DNA of 64,000 nucleotides from JAKVBH01 sp049800955 (GCF_049800955.1 NZ_JBNAGA010000001.1:1054001-1118000); one strand, 5' to 3'. Positions 33,346 through 42,705 are shown, counted from the stretch's first letter. Numbers and translations are program-made. The notes: generated by a model not told the origin, from the sequence alone.

Positions 33346-34298
33346 ATGCCATGAAAAACCCGACACTACCACGGCGCCTGTTCGCTGCGTTTCCCTGCCC
33401 CTCAAAGATGCGTGCCGCTCGACTGCGGCGGGGGCTGGGTCGCAGCGCATGGACAATCACGTTTGCCTTTGTCGCCGCTTTTCCGGCGCTGGCCCAGACG
33501 CCTCAGAACACATTGCGCGAAGCCGTCCAGAGCGTCGAAGACACGCTCGATGCGCGGGTCGGGCTGGTGATCCGCCGGAGCGGCACCGACTGGTCATGGA
33601 GCCATCGCGGGGATGAGCGAGTATTGATGACGAGTACATTCAAGGCACTGCTCTGCGGTGCGATCCTTGCCCGCGCCGACGCGGGCACCCTTGATCTGGA
33701 TGAGGCCCTTGCGATCACGCCATCAGACCTTCAGGACTATGCCCCGGTGACCGCGGCCCGCGTCGGGGCCTTCATGTCCATCGGCGATCTCTGCCTTGCA
33801 ACCATCGATCTGAGCGACAACACCGCCGCGAACCTGTTGATTGACCGCTTGGGTGGCCCGAACTCGATCACCGACTTCCTGCGGAGCATCGGGGATGGGG
33901 TGGGACGGCTGGACCGCCGCGAACCCGAGCTGAACACACTCAGCGCGAACGGTCTGTGGGACACCTCGACACCGGATGCGATGGCCGCGTCACTGGAAAC
34001 ACTGCTGATGGGTGATGTGCTTTCTCAGCCCTCCAGATCTCAGTTGCGCGCGTGGATGGGCCTGGGCGGGGTGACGGGCAGCCTGTTGCGTCCGTATGTA
34101 CCGGACACGTGGGATGTTGCGGACAAGTCCGGGGCCAGCGCCAGCAGCCGAAGCCTGATTGCAATGGTGACGCCGAATGTGGGGGCGCCGTATTTCGTCG
34201 CGATCTACATCTCGGACGCCGAAGTGAGCTTTGAGAGGCGCAACGCCGCGCTGATAGGGCTGTCCGCCGCTGTAGCTGATCTGATGGCGGATCAATGA
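33342..34298 (+). CDS. Class A beta-lactamase
   Basis: The product hydrolyses beta-lactams in the periplasm. All class A elements are present: S98-T-F-K101, S158-D-N160, E194 in REPELN (the omega-loop glutamate) and K262-S-G264 in place of the usual K-T-G. A long basic N-terminal region precedes a hydrophobic signal core (about 35-50) with a cut after ALA-51; an alternative start at 33408 would give a shorter signal peptide. Neither start has a strong ribosome site. A MATE pump gene follows after 231 gene-free bases. The resistance spectrum cannot be read from sequence. Confidence 0.9.
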   Translation: MNAMKNPTLPRRLFAAFPCPSKMRAARLRRGLGRSAWTITFAFVAAFPALAQTPQNTLREAVQSVEDTLDARVGLVIRRSGTDWSWSHRGDERVLMTSTFKALLCGAILARADAGTLDLDEALAITPSDLQDYAPVTAARVGAFMSIGDLCLATIDLSDNTAANLLIDRLGGPNSITDFLRSIGDGVGRLDRREPELNTLSANGLWDTSTPDAMAASLETLLMGDVLSQPSRSQLRAWMGLGGVTGSLLRPYVPDTWDVADKSGASASSRSLIAMVTPNVGAPYFVAIYISDAEVSFERRNAALIGLSAAVADLMADQ

Positions 34299-34529
34299 AG
34301 TGATGTACTTCACCACCGCGCCACATTGGCCGATCCAGACCCGCTTGACACAAATTGCACGTCTCCGTAGTGAGACCGCAGGCCACAGACGCCCGCCGCC
34401 CGCCGACATTCGTCACGGTGAAGTTCTGTACCAGATACGATCTTCGTCATCCTCGGCCTGTGTCGTGCAGATGGTAATGCGGGCCCCATCCACTTCTTGC
34501 GCGACCAAAGCCGGAAGGAAAACGGGGTC

Positions 34530-35918
34530 ATGTCGTCCCAAACCAATAGGTTTCTCAACGGGCCACTGCGCCCGATCTATGTCCGTACAGCACTGCCGAT
34601 CATCTTCGTGATGAGCATGAACGGGCTGCTTGCCGTCGCCGATGCCTTGTTTCTCGGCCATTTTGCAGGGCCCCAGGCCCTGGCGGCCGTCACTTTGATG
34701 TTCCCGCTCTACATGCTGATCGTCTCGCTGGCGACGCTGGTGTCGTCGGGCATGTCAAGCTGCCTCGCCCGAGAGATCGGCGCTGGTGAGATGGCCGGGG
34801 CCCGCGCGACCTATGCCAGCGCGCATGGCATGGCGCTGGCGGTGGGTGTCGGTCTTGTGGCTCTGTTTCTTGGCTTCGGAGAGCCGGTGGCGCTTCTTGT
34901 CGCCGGTGGATCGGAAGAGTTGGCCGAGATGGGGCTGATCTATCTGCGCATCACTGCGTTCGCGTCGCCCATCGTCTTCGTCCTGTCGGTCAATTCCGAT
35001 GCGTTGCGCAACGAAGGGCTTGTCGCGTTGATGGCAGGAATGAGCCTTTTTGTATCGCTGGCCAACATGCTCTTCAATTTCATCCTGATCGGGCGCCTCG
35101 ATATGGGTGTGGCGGGGTCTGCCTATGGAACCGCATTGGCGCAGGGTTTGGCATTGTTCCTCATTCTCGGGTACCGCGTTCTGGGTGCGACAGCGCTGAA
35201 ACCTGCTGCCCTGTGGCAGCATTCGCTCTGGTCAGGGTGGGCCCGCATGCTTGCGCTCGGCGCGCCGCAAAGCCTCAATTTTATTGGCCTTGCACTTGGC
35301 TCCGGGGCGATCATCGCTGCCTTGCAATGGGTCGAAGCCCCCAATTACGATGCGACGGTTTCGGCCTATGGCATCATCACCCGCCTCATCACCTTCGCCT
35401 TCCTGCCGCTTCTCGGGCTGGCACATTCCATGCAAACGATTACCGGCAACAATTTTGGCGCGGGCCTTTACGGGCGCAGCGATGCCAGCTTGCGGGCGGC
35501 GGTCATGGCGGCCTTGGTCTATTGTCTGACGCTGCAGATCGGGATGTCTTTATTTGCCGGGCCGATCGGCTCGGCCTTCGTATCGGACCCGGTTGTCATT
35601 GCCGAGGTTGCGCGGATATTGCCGGTGCTGTCGGCCGGGTTCTTCGTGGCGGGCCCGATGATGATGATCGCGATGCATTTCCAAGCGATTGGCGATGCCG
35701 GTCGTGCGGCACTCCTTGGTCTGTCCAAGCCCTATCTTTTTGCGATCCCGTTGACATTCGTCCTTGCGGGCTTGATCGGTGAGCCTGGAATATGGCTCGC
35801 CGGTCCGTTGGCCGAGGCGCTTTTGGCAGGACTGACTGGCCTCGTCCTGGCGCGGTTGGCCCGTAAGCAATCGCTGAGATGGGGCCTGTTTTCATCAAAC
35901 GAGGAGGTTGCCTCATGA
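34530..35918 (+). CDS. MATE-family multidrug efflux transporter
   Basis: The 462-residue protein has twelve predicted helices in two halves, with LPIIFVMSMNGLLAVADALFLGHFAGPQALAAV near the start of the first half and ALGAPQSLNFIGLALGSG at the start of the second, typical of MATE exporters that use proton or sodium gradients to remove cationic drugs. The ATG at 34530 follows GGAAGGA. Its stop overlaps the start of the next gene as ATGA. Substrates are not predictable. Confidence 0.92.
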   Translation: MSSQTNRFLNGPLRPIYVRTALPIIFVMSMNGLLAVADALFLGHFAGPQALAAVTLMFPLYMLIVSLATLVSSGMSSCLAREIGAGEMAGARATYASAHGMALAVGVGLVALFLGFGEPVALLVAGGSEELAEMGLIYLRITAFASPIVFVLSVNSDALRNEGLVALMAGMSLFVSLANMLFNFILIGRLDMGVAGSAYGTALAQGLALFLILGYRVLGATALKPAALWQHSLWSGWARMLALGAPQSLNFIGLALGSGAIIAALQWVEAPNYDATVSAYGIITRLITFAFLPLLGLAHSMQTITGNNFGAGLYGRSDASLRAAVMAALVYCLTLQIGMSLFAGPIGSAFVSDPVVIAEVARILPVLSAGFFVAGPMMMIAMHFQAIGDAGRAALLGLSKPYLFAIPLTFVLAGLIGEPGIWLAGPLAEALLAGLTGLVLARLARKQSLRWGLFSSNEEVAS

Positions 35919-36343
35919 GCCGTGAATTGCCTTCCGTGGCAGAGGTCAAAAGCGAGGCGAAGAGACTGCGCGCCGCGCTTGCCGAACAGCGCCAACAGAT
36001 CAGCCACGCCCAAGCGCTTGAGCGGATTGCAAAGCATCATGGCTTTCGCGATTGGAACGCGCTCTGCGCAAAGCAGATCAATGTTTGGCCCCGCAATTTG
36101 CAGATCGGGGGGCGCGTGACGGGGCGGTACATGTCTCAACCGTTCCGCGCGACGGTCCGGAAATCGGAGCAGATCCGACCTGGACGGTTGCGGCTGGTGC
36201 TTGCTCTTGATGAGGCTGTGGACGTCGTCCGCTTCGACAGTTTCTCGAACCTGCGCAAACAGGTTCGGGTCGAGATCGGCCCGGCGGGTCATTCGAAGGA
36301 ACGCACGTCGGACGGGGTTCCCCATGCAGAGATTGACCTGTGA
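35915..36343 (+). CDS. Glyoxalase-superfamily-related small protein
   Basis: The 142-residue protein opens with the helical pattern SVAEVKSEAKRLRAAL, ISHAQALERIAKHHGFRDWNAL, which I know from the short glyoxalase-related domain (PF20066), followed by a beta-rich part (GGRVTGRYMSQPF, VRKSEQIRPGRLRLVLAL). The family is uncharacterised. The start at 35915 overlaps the MATE stop by four bases and has GAGGAGG upstream, so the two are translationally coupled. Confidence 0.75.
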   Translation: MSRELPSVAEVKSEAKRLRAALAEQRQQISHAQALERIAKHHGFRDWNALCAKQINVWPRNLQIGGRVTGRYMSQPFRATVRKSEQIRPGRLRLVLALDEAVDVVRFDSFSNLRKQVRVEIGPAGHSKERTSDGVPHAEIDL

Positions 36344-36400
36344 TGGTCGTGTGCAGATGGCAGTCGGGGCTTGTCGCGGACACTCTCGGGGCAGTGGGCG

Positions 36401-36904
36401 ATGCCTGAGGTGAGGTTCAGACCCTTCAGGCCGTCAGATGCGCAGCGTCTGGCGGCCATCCTGCACGAGGCCGTTCATATGATCGGCGCGCGCGACTACA
36501 CGCCCGAACAGCTTGACGCTTGGAGCTTGGCGCCCTTGCCGCCGGAGACCTACCGCGCCCGTGTCGCGGACGGACGATTGGTGACGGTCGCCGTTTCGGA
36601 CGAGGATGTGCCTGTCGCGTTCATCGAGCTTGAGGCGGATGGTCATATCGATTGCTTCTACTGCCACCCCGATGTGGCCGGATCAGGCGTCGGCAAGGCC
36701 TTGTTTCGGCAGGCTCAGGCGCATGCCATCGAAACTGGTCAAACCCGGCTTTACGTTGAGGCGAGTGAGGCGGCGAGGCGGTTCTTTCTGCGTGAGGGGT
36801 TTGAGGTGATTGCGCGCAAGACGTTTCGGCGGCGTGATGTGCTGATCCACAATTACGAGATGGAGAAATGGCTCGTCCGTCGGGCAAGAATTGAGGATGC
36901 CTAG
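36401..36904 (+). CDS. GNAT-family N-acetyltransferase
   Basis: The 167-residue protein has GNAT motifs: an N-terminal FRPFRPSDAQRLAAIL, the core strand HIDCFYCHPDVAGSGVGKALF with the acetyl-CoA loop G-SGVG-KAL, and RLYVEASEAARRFFLREGFEV. Such enzymes acetylate small amines or protein N-termini. The ATG at 36401 is preferred to an in-frame TTG 30 bases upstream, though neither has a clear ribosome site. A stop-to-start gap of 111 bases separates it from the promoter of the next gene. Confidence 0.85.
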   Translation: MPEVRFRPFRPSDAQRLAAILHEAVHMIGARDYTPEQLDAWSLAPLPPETYRARVADGRLVTVAVSDEDVPVAFIELEADGHIDCFYCHPDVAGSGVGKALFRQAQAHAIETGQTRLYVEASEAARRFFLREGFEVIARKTFRRRDVLIHNYEMEKWLVRRARIEDA

Positions 36905-36967
36905 CCCGATCGCGACACTTGTCCGAGCCGGCGGCTGGGGATTCAGCGCATTGCGTTTGCCGACCAG

Positions 36968-36994
36968 TGTCACATTTGATCGGCGACAATCGTC
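36968..36994 (+). promoter_or_regulatory. ECF41-type promoter: TGTCACA-N16-CGTC
   Basis: TGTCACA (36968-36974) and CGTC (36991-36994) are separated by exactly 16 bases, the published ECF41 consensus. It lies 21 bases before the ATG at 37016 and controls the AhpD-like gene and probably the ECF41 gene itself. Confidence 0.8.
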
Positions 36995-37015
36995 AAGGTC
37001 ATACAATGCAATGAA

Positions 37016-37462
37016 ATGGATGACCTCATGAAAGACACCGCTGAACCCGTGGGCTACGAAACCCTCCAACCCAAGCTTTATGCCCATCTTGGGCAGACCC
37101 ACATGATGATGGCAAACCTGGGCCTCGCGCCCACACTTTCGACCCTGACTGAACTGCGTGTGTCACAGATCAATCAGTGCGCCTATTGCGTGAACATGCA
37201 CCTTGCCCACGCGCGCGAGGTTGGTGTGGCGCAAGATAAGATCGACCAACTCGTCGTGTGGCGGGAGGCGCAGGTGTTTTCGGACGCTGAGCGTGCTGTC
37301 CTGGCCTGGGCTGAAGCAATGACATATCTTGATCGGGGGGTCGACTTCGCCCCTCTGCGCGCGAACTTGCAACATCATTTCGACGACGCCGAGATCGCCG
37401 TGATCACCGCGGATGTCGGAATGATCAACCTGTGGAACCGGGTGCAGAGGTCCAAGCACTGA
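37016..37462 (+). CDS. Carboxymuconolactone decarboxylase/AhpD-like protein (ECF41-linked)
   Basis: The 148-residue protein has the AhpD-type redox motif around C55-A-Y-C58 with H62 (NQCAYCVNMHLAHA). Proteins of this class act as alkylhydroperoxidase-like or unknown redox enzymes, and carboxymuconolactone decarboxylase-like genes are one of the three classes found next to ECF41 sigma factors. Its promoter carries an exact ECF41 site, and the sigma gene starts one base after its stop. The ATG at 37016 and one at 37028 are both possible starts; ribosome sites are weak. Confidence 0.85.
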   Translation: MDDLMKDTAEPVGYETLQPKLYAHLGQTHMMMANLGLAPTLSTLTELRVSQINQCAYCVNMHLAHAREVGVAQDKIDQLVVWREAQVFSDAERAVLAWAEAMTYLDRGVDFAPLRANLQHHFDDAEIAVITADVGMINLWNRVQRSKH

Positions 37463-37463
37463 G

Positions 37464-38375
37464 ATGCGAGAGCAGACCGAAATCTTCGAGGAGCAGCGGC
37501 CCCGACTGACAGGGATCGCATATCGGATGCTGGGCTCGGTCAGCGACGCGCAAGATGTCGTCCAGGATACCTATTTGAGATGGGTCACGTATGACGGACC
37601 CGCCATCGACGCACCCGCGGCATGGTTGTCGCGGGTGTGCACGAACCGATGCCTTGACCGATTGAAGTCCGCCCACAAGACGCGGGTCGATTATGTCGGG
37701 CCTTGGATACCGGATCAGATCCAGACCGAGTATGTCGCCAGTGCGGAAGAGCAGGTTGAGATCGCGTCGTCCCTGACGACGGCCTTTCTGCTTCTGCTGG
37801 AGCGGCTGACACCGAAGGAGCGCGCGGCGTATTTGTTGCACGACATCTTCGGCATGCCCTTTGACGAAGTCGCGGCCTCCCTTGATCTGAACACCGCCAA
37901 TTGCCGGAAGCTCGCCGCAAGGGCGCGGCGTTTCGTGACGCAAAGCCATGTCCGCCATATTCCGAATGAGCAACGTCAGGCAGAACTGATGGAGGCGTTT
38001 CGATCCGCGCTGGCGACCGGCGATACCGGTGGGCTGGTTCACGTTCTTCACGCCGAGACCACGCTTCGCGCGGACAGCGACGGCAAGGCTGCGGCCATTC
38101 GGCGGGTGATCGAGGGTCGAGGCGACGTTTGCCGTTTCGTCGCTGGGGTTCTGTCTCCGGCGTGGCGGGGGATGCGGCTGTCGATCAAGAAAATCAATGG
38201 CCTCTTGGGCCTTGTGGTCGAGGATGGCGCGATACCCTTTGCCTCGGTGACGTTCGCGTATGATGCTGAGGGGTGCGTCCGCGATTTCTTCATTTTGCGA
38301 CATCCCGACAAGCTCAGTCAGCTCGGCGAGACGCTGAGCACTGCTGCAGGGGGCGGTGCGCTGTGGTTTCATTGA
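37464..38375 (+). CDS. ECF41-family RNA polymerase sigma factor
   Basis: The 303-residue protein has sigma-2 (about 8-75: AYRMLGSVSDAQDVVQDTYLRW), a linker with YVGPWIPD (78-84, a hallmark of ECF41), sigma-4 (about 105-160: LTPKERAAYLLHDIFGMPF) and a C-terminal SnoaL-like extension (about 170-290). The extension's signature motifs can be read as D-S-D-G-K (204-208; DGGGK in the consensus) and H-P-D-K-L (280-284; NPDKL). The extension is known to act as an internal regulator, replacing an anti-sigma factor. No anti-sigma gene is adjacent, as expected. Confidence 0.92.
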   Translation: MREQTEIFEEQRPRLTGIAYRMLGSVSDAQDVVQDTYLRWVTYDGPAIDAPAAWLSRVCTNRCLDRLKSAHKTRVDYVGPWIPDQIQTEYVASAEEQVEIASSLTTAFLLLLERLTPKERAAYLLHDIFGMPFDEVAASLDLNTANCRKLAARARRFVTQSHVRHIPNEQRQAELMEAFRSALATGDTGGLVHVLHAETTLRADSDGKAAAIRRVIEGRGDVCRFVAGVLSPAWRGMRLSIKKINGLLGLVVEDGAIPFASVTFAYDAEGCVRDFFILRHPDKLSQLGETLSTAAGGGALWFH

Positions 38376-38466
38376 TGGCGTCGCAACAGCGCTTTTGGGA
38401 CGGGCAACGGCTGAGGTGGACGCTTTGGCACGTTCCCGCACCCCTCGGTTGGCGGTAAGATCCCGA

Positions 38467-38952
38467 ATGTCCCGTGTCTTGCCCTTCGTATCGAAGATCG
38501 AACTGCCGCCGGGCAGTCTGCTGGAGGCGTACAGACGCCCTGGCGACTTTCTGGATTGCTACGCGGTTTCATCGAGCCTCTCTCCACGACTGGCGGCGGA
38601 AGAAATCGTCCGATTCCCGGGGTGGGCGCAGGCGCTGGTCGCGCTCAGAAACATCGTGACAGCGCCATTTGGGCTGTCTGCGGACGGGCCCGAAGCGGAA
38701 GACAAGCTGGGTGTCTTTCCGGTCGAACATGAAACCGAGACCGAGATAATTGCCGGGTTCGATGATCGGCACCTCGATTTCCGCGTTTCGGTGATGGCGC
38801 ATGCGGGGCGCGTCTCGCTCGCGACCTGGGTTCGCCCGCATAACCTCGGCGGACGTCTGTACCTTGCGCTGATCATGCCGTTTCACATAGCCATCGCGCG
38901 TGATGCTGTTCGGCGAGTTGCGAAGGTCGGCGATGAGGTCGACGGACCTTAG
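38467..38952 (+). CDS. DUF2867-like protein
   Basis: The 161-residue protein begins MSRVLPFVSKIELPPGS and contains DCYAVSSSL, FPVEHETETEIIAGFDDRHLDFRVSV and RLYLALIMPFHIAIARDAV, the pattern of DUF2867 proteins (unknown function, sometimes linked to SAM-dependent or NAD-binding partners). It lies 91 bases after the ECF41 gene in the same direction and may be part of its regulon. Start chosen at ATG 38467; a longer frame upstream is unlike the family. Confidence 0.7.
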   Translation: MSRVLPFVSKIELPPGSLLEAYRRPGDFLDCYAVSSSLSPRLAAEEIVRFPGWAQALVALRNIVTAPFGLSADGPEAEDKLGVFPVEHETETEIIAGFDDRHLDFRVSVMAHAGRVSLATWVRPHNLGGRLYLALIMPFHIAIARDAVRRVAKVGDEVDGP

Positions 38953-39089
38953 GCCCTAGGATGTGTCATCCTTGCGTTTGCTGGTCTGGAGCTCGCGGTG
39001 CGTCGCCAGCCAGACCGGCATGCGCGGGGCGGGCAAGTCCGGAAAAACCCGCTCAAAGCCCGGTTCTCCTTCGCGCATCGCGCGAGGGC

Positions 39090-40142
39090 TCAAGCAAAAT
39101 TCGCGCGATACTCACTTGGCGTTGTACCGACTTCGCGGCGGAACGTGCGTGTGAAATGGGCCTGGTCCGCGTAGCCGGTCAAGAAGCCGATCTCTGCGAG
39201 GCCGGGGCCGTCCTCGGAGCAAAGGTATGATGCCGCAATTTCAAGACGCGCCTCGCAGATCACGCGCGAGAAAGACAACGAATGCGCCTGAAGCTTGCGT
39301 TGCAAGGTTCTTTCGGACATTCCGATCTCCCGCGCGACCTCTGGCAAGATCCAACGTCGTGCTGGATCGCGCAATATTCGGGATTTCAGCGCCGCAATCG
39401 TGTCGTCCTTCCTGCTCCGCGAGCTTGGTTTCACAGCTTTCGATTCAATCCAGCAAATGGAGATTTCGCTTGCGACATCTGGGATTTTTGTGAGCTTCCA
39501 TTGACCCGCCTTACGCCAGACCTGGCCACCTTTACCCGCCACACTGGTTTGGGTCTGCGTGACGATTTCACAAAGTATGATGATCAGTCCCAGAACCAGA
39601 AGGCTTTCCGCGATGGCGGGGGGCGGCCCCCCATCCTTTGCAACGTGGACCAAACGCCAGTCAGCTTGTCCAATCTCTTGCGCTGTTACCCGGTGACGGC
39701 CGTGACTGAATTTTTCCAATCGTCCCCACCGGTCCATCAGATCGCACATGTTTCGGGCACGCATGAGTGCTTGAACCAAAGGTTCAGGCTCCATCTCAGA
39801 CACCGCATCAGCGATTGACAGGATCGCGTGCGCCCCATGATTTGACAGAATGTCGGACAACACCGCCCGCTTATCCGATTGCGGTACATGCGCACCTGCG
39901 GGGCGCGACACAGTCGCAAGCCCTTGTTTCGCAAGGCCAGTAGCCACCAATCGCATCATTGCCGCCGAGGCGAAGGCTTCTTTGTCCGGACTTCTCAAGT
40001 GATCAACGACCTCTCTCGCTGAGAACATAGAACGATGCAGGGGGATGTTCAGAGGGACTGTTGCCGTTCGTGAAGCGCGCCACCGGGCCTGGCCAGCAGG
40101 ACCGCCAAAACCGGACGCCCTGAACCCGAGATAAACCGGCAC
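39090..40142 (-). CDS. AraC-family transcriptional regulator
   Basis: The 350-residue protein has a long N-terminal domain (about 1-240, the AraC-binding-like Arabinose_bd type with GLAKQGLATVSRPAG) and a C-terminal double helix-turn-helix (about 255-345: VAREIGMSERTLQRKLQAHSLSFSRV and EIGFLTGYADQAHFTRTFRREVG). It lies downstream of the molybdopterin oxidoreductase genes on the same strand, 56 bases away, and may regulate them. The effector is unknown. Confidence 0.88.
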   Translation of the reverse strand: MPVYLGFRASGFGGPAGQARWRASRTATVPLNIPLHRSMFSAREVVDHLRSPDKEAFASAAMMRLVATGLAKQGLATVSRPAGAHVPQSDKRAVLSDILSNHGAHAILSIADAVSEMEPEPLVQALMRARNMCDLMDRWGRLEKFSHGRHRVTAQEIGQADWRLVHVAKDGGPPPAIAESLLVLGLIIILCEIVTQTQTSVAGKGGQVWRKAGQWKLTKIPDVASEISICWIESKAVKPSSRSRKDDTIAALKSRILRDPARRWILPEVAREIGMSERTLQRKLQAHSLSFSRVICEARLEIAASYLCSEDGPGLAEIGFLTGYADQAHFTRTFRREVGTTPSEYRANFA

Positions 40143-40198
40143 ATGCGGGCAATTTCACCCAAATAAACAGCGGTGTGACCTCACAGAGCTTACAAACG

Positions 40199-42250
40199 TC
40201 ATGCCAGGAAATCCGCCGGTCTCAAGGGAAAGCGCGCGGGTCGAATGCCCGTTGCGTCCCGCACTGCATTGGCGATCGCGCCCGGAGCTGCGGCCATCGC
40301 GGTTTCGCCTGCGCCCGATGGGGGCAAAGTGCTTTCGACAAGCGAGATGGTCATCGGCGGGACATCCGCGCTGGTCGGGATCGGTGCATCGGCAAAGGTT
40401 TCGGCGACCACACGACCCTCTTCCAGAGGCATGTCGTCAGACAGAACCAAACCGATGCTCCAGACAAGGTTACCCTCGCACTGCGCACGGGCCTGGTCCG
40501 GGTTCACCACCAGCCCACACTCATGCGCGCACCACATCTGCGTCACGCGCGTCTGCCCGCCATCCGAAACGGTTACGTCTGCCACCACGGCGGCGTAACT
40601 TGTTTCTTTGTAGATGCCGCAGGCGATGCCCCGTCCTGTACGGCCGATGCCAGATGTTGGGGCACCCCAATCAGCGATCTCCGCGACATGCCCCAGCACC
40701 GCTGCAAGTCTTGCGTCATCAATATGCGCAAGCCGAAAATCCAACGGGTCCACGCCCGCTGCGCGTGCCGCTTCATCCATCGCAGACTCGACAGCCAGAG
40801 CATTCGGTCCGGCCCCCAGCCCACGCCACGGTCCGGTCGGGATCGGCAAGCGTCTGGTGTCATAGGCCAAATGACGGTTCGGGATGATGTAGGGCACCTG
40901 CATCCCCCGCGCGACGCCCAGATCCCCGATGGCAAAATCCGTGCCGCGCTGCATCCACGAAGGTACCACAGCAGATGTGAAAAGAATATGCGAGGACATC
41001 TGATCGTGCCGCCAATCGCTTATTCGGCTGTTGGAGAGCCTTGCGCGCACGCGATGGGAGGATGGCGGGCGGTGGAAAGCCCATGCAAACTCCTGCGCGC
41101 GTGTCCATTGCACTTTCACCGGCGCACCTGCCGCGCGGGCCAGCGCGGCGGCCTCCGCCTCGACAGTGCAGATCGTGCGACCACCAAAACCGCCTCCGAT
41201 CCGCATGGAGTGCACAGTCACGTCAGCGTCGAGCGCATCCATTAATACATCGCGGACATAGAAAACGTCCTGCGAGCCGGTCCAGACTTTCAGCGCACCG
41301 TCCCGCCATTCGGCAACAGCTGCGCGCGGTTCGATCGCCGCATGGGCCGCAGGCGGCACGTCGAAACGCAGATCGATGTCCCACCCGCCGTCCGGTGTCG
41401 CGGCGGTTGCGATAGTGTGCCGCAACTCTCCTTGGGCAAGGGCGGCGTCTACGTTGATTGCATCGGTGACACTGGCCCGCGCGTGCACAGGCCCGATGTC
41501 CCACTTGATGTCCAAGGCGTCGGCAATGGCATCCAGGGCACCGGGCCGCGACGCGACGATGCCGAGGCCTTGCGCCTGTCCTATGGGCAGGCTGACCTCT
41601 TGGACAATTGCGACGAACCCAGGGACAGCCTCGGCCGCTGCCGCGTCCCAGCTTACGGGTTTTGAGGCTACTTCCGGCGCGGCGGGCGCTCTTAAAACAC
41701 GCCCGTAAAGCATGCCGTCCCGCACCACATCCGCGGCGTAAAGCGGCGCGCCCGTGACGATGGCACGACCCTGTTCGATCTCCGGGCTCGCGCCGATTAC
41801 CCCCCCGGCTTGAAAAGACCGCAATTCGGTGCGTGGACGCGCCTCAACGATGATCGCGCCAGTCGTTTGCCCCGCGTCCAGCGCATCACGCAACGCAGCG
41901 CAGGCCTGCGCTAACGGTTCCATGAACTCCATCACGGACTCGCTGCCCACCGTCGCCCTTACGCGACCTGCGTCCGTGTCGTGCAGCATAACTTTGACGG
42001 CCTCCCAAGGCACATCCAGTTCCGCGCAGGCCACCTGTTTTAAGGCAGTTGCGATGTTCTGCCCCATCTCTGCCCGCGGCAGGTTGAGCGTGTAGCGACC
42101 GTCCCGATAGGCAATCCAGCCTGCCGCAGTGTCCAGATCAGGGGCGGGGCGCGCGGGGATCACGGGCATCTGTGACCAAACGCCTGCGCCCGCGCCGACC
42201 AATGCGACAAGACCGACACTCGCTGCTTTCAAAAATGCCCGCCGCCGCAT
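40199..42250 (-). CDS. Molybdopterin-dependent oxidoreductase, large subunit
   Basis: The 683-residue protein belongs to the xanthine-oxidase-type molybdenum enzymes, in the isoquinoline 1-oxidoreductase beta-like group. It starts at ATG 42250 with a twin-arginine-like RRRAFLKAAS signal and a hydrophobic core, so it is probably exported folded through Tat. Catalytic-domain motifs include GGGFGGR, GGYD-type loops and PTGPWRGLGAG. It oxidises an aromatic aldehyde or N-heterocycle in the periplasm; the exact substrate is not readable. Its start overlaps the small subunit stop by one base. Confidence 0.85.
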   Translation of the reverse strand: MRRRAFLKAASVGLVALVGAGAGVWSQMPVIPARPAPDLDTAAGWIAYRDGRYTLNLPRAEMGQNIATALKQVACAELDVPWEAVKVMLHDTDAGRVRATVGSESVMEFMEPLAQACAALRDALDAGQTTGAIIVEARPRTELRSFQAGGVIGASPEIEQGRAIVTGAPLYAADVVRDGMLYGRVLRAPAAPEVASKPVSWDAAAAEAVPGFVAIVQEVSLPIGQAQGLGIVASRPGALDAIADALDIKWDIGPVHARASVTDAINVDAALAQGELRHTIATAATPDGGWDIDLRFDVPPAAHAAIEPRAAVAEWRDGALKVWTGSQDVFYVRDVLMDALDADVTVHSMRIGGGFGGRTICTVEAEAAALARAAGAPVKVQWTRAQEFAWAFHRPPSSHRVRARLSNSRISDWRHDQMSSHILFTSAVVPSWMQRGTDFAIGDLGVARGMQVPYIIPNRHLAYDTRRLPIPTGPWRGLGAGPNALAVESAMDEAARAAGVDPLDFRLAHIDDARLAAVLGHVAEIADWGAPTSGIGRTGRGIACGIYKETSYAAVVADVTVSDGGQTRVTQMWCAHECGLVVNPDQARAQCEGNLVWSIGLVLSDDMPLEEGRVVAETFADAPIPTSADVPPMTISLVESTLPPSGAGETAMAAAPGAIANAVRDATGIRPARFPLRPADFLA

Positions 42251-42705
42251 CAGACCGCCCCCGCCGCGCGGGCTATTGCCGTCTTGATGCGCAGGTAAGT
42301 GCCGCAGCGGCACAGATTACCGTTCATTGCGGCGTCTATTTCGTCCCCAGAAGGCTGCGGTGTTTCCTCAAGCAAGGCGACCGCCGACATGATTTGCCCA
42401 GCCTGACAGTAGCCGCACTGCGGCACGCCTAAGTCGAGCCAAGCCTGCTGAACGGGGTGCAAGGCCTCGCCCTGTGCCAGCCCTTCAATTGTGCGCACAT
42501 CCGCGTCTTCCACGTCCTCAGCCCGCATCACACAGGACCGCGTGGCGACCCCATCAACAATGACCGTGCAAGCGCCGCACTGCCCCACACCGCAACCAAA
42601 CTTCGCCCCAGTCAGGCCGAAATGCTCTCGCAAGACAAAGAGCAACGGCTCATTGCTCCAGTCTGCCGGGACGTCGGATTGGGTTCCGTTCAACGTGAAT
42701 TGCAT
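42250..42705 (-). CDS. Molybdopterin-dependent oxidoreductase, [2Fe-2S] small subunit
   Basis: The 151-residue protein carries two [2Fe-2S] clusters: an N-terminal plant-type cluster with C38, C43, C46 and C58, and a C-terminal cluster with C97, C100, C132 and C134 (QCGYCQAGQ and NLCRCGTY). It passes electrons from the Mo centre of the large subunit. I chose the ATG giving MQFTLNG at 42705; a longer in-frame TTG start is not supported. It is encoded before the large subunit with a TGATG overlap, so the two are coupled. Confidence 0.9.
   Translation of the reverse strand: MQFTLNGTQSDVPADWSNEPLLFVLREHFGLTGAKFGCGVGQCGACTVIVDGVATRSCVMRAEDVEDADVRTIEGLAQGEALHPVQQAWLDLGVPQCGYCQAGQIMSAVALLEETPQPSGDEIDAAMNGNLCRCGTYLRIKTAIARAAGAV

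Noticed and set aside
37028..37028. Later ATG as start of the AhpD-like gene
   Set aside because: Possible, but the ECF41 promoter spacing allows both starts and neither ribosome site decides; the longer frame was kept.
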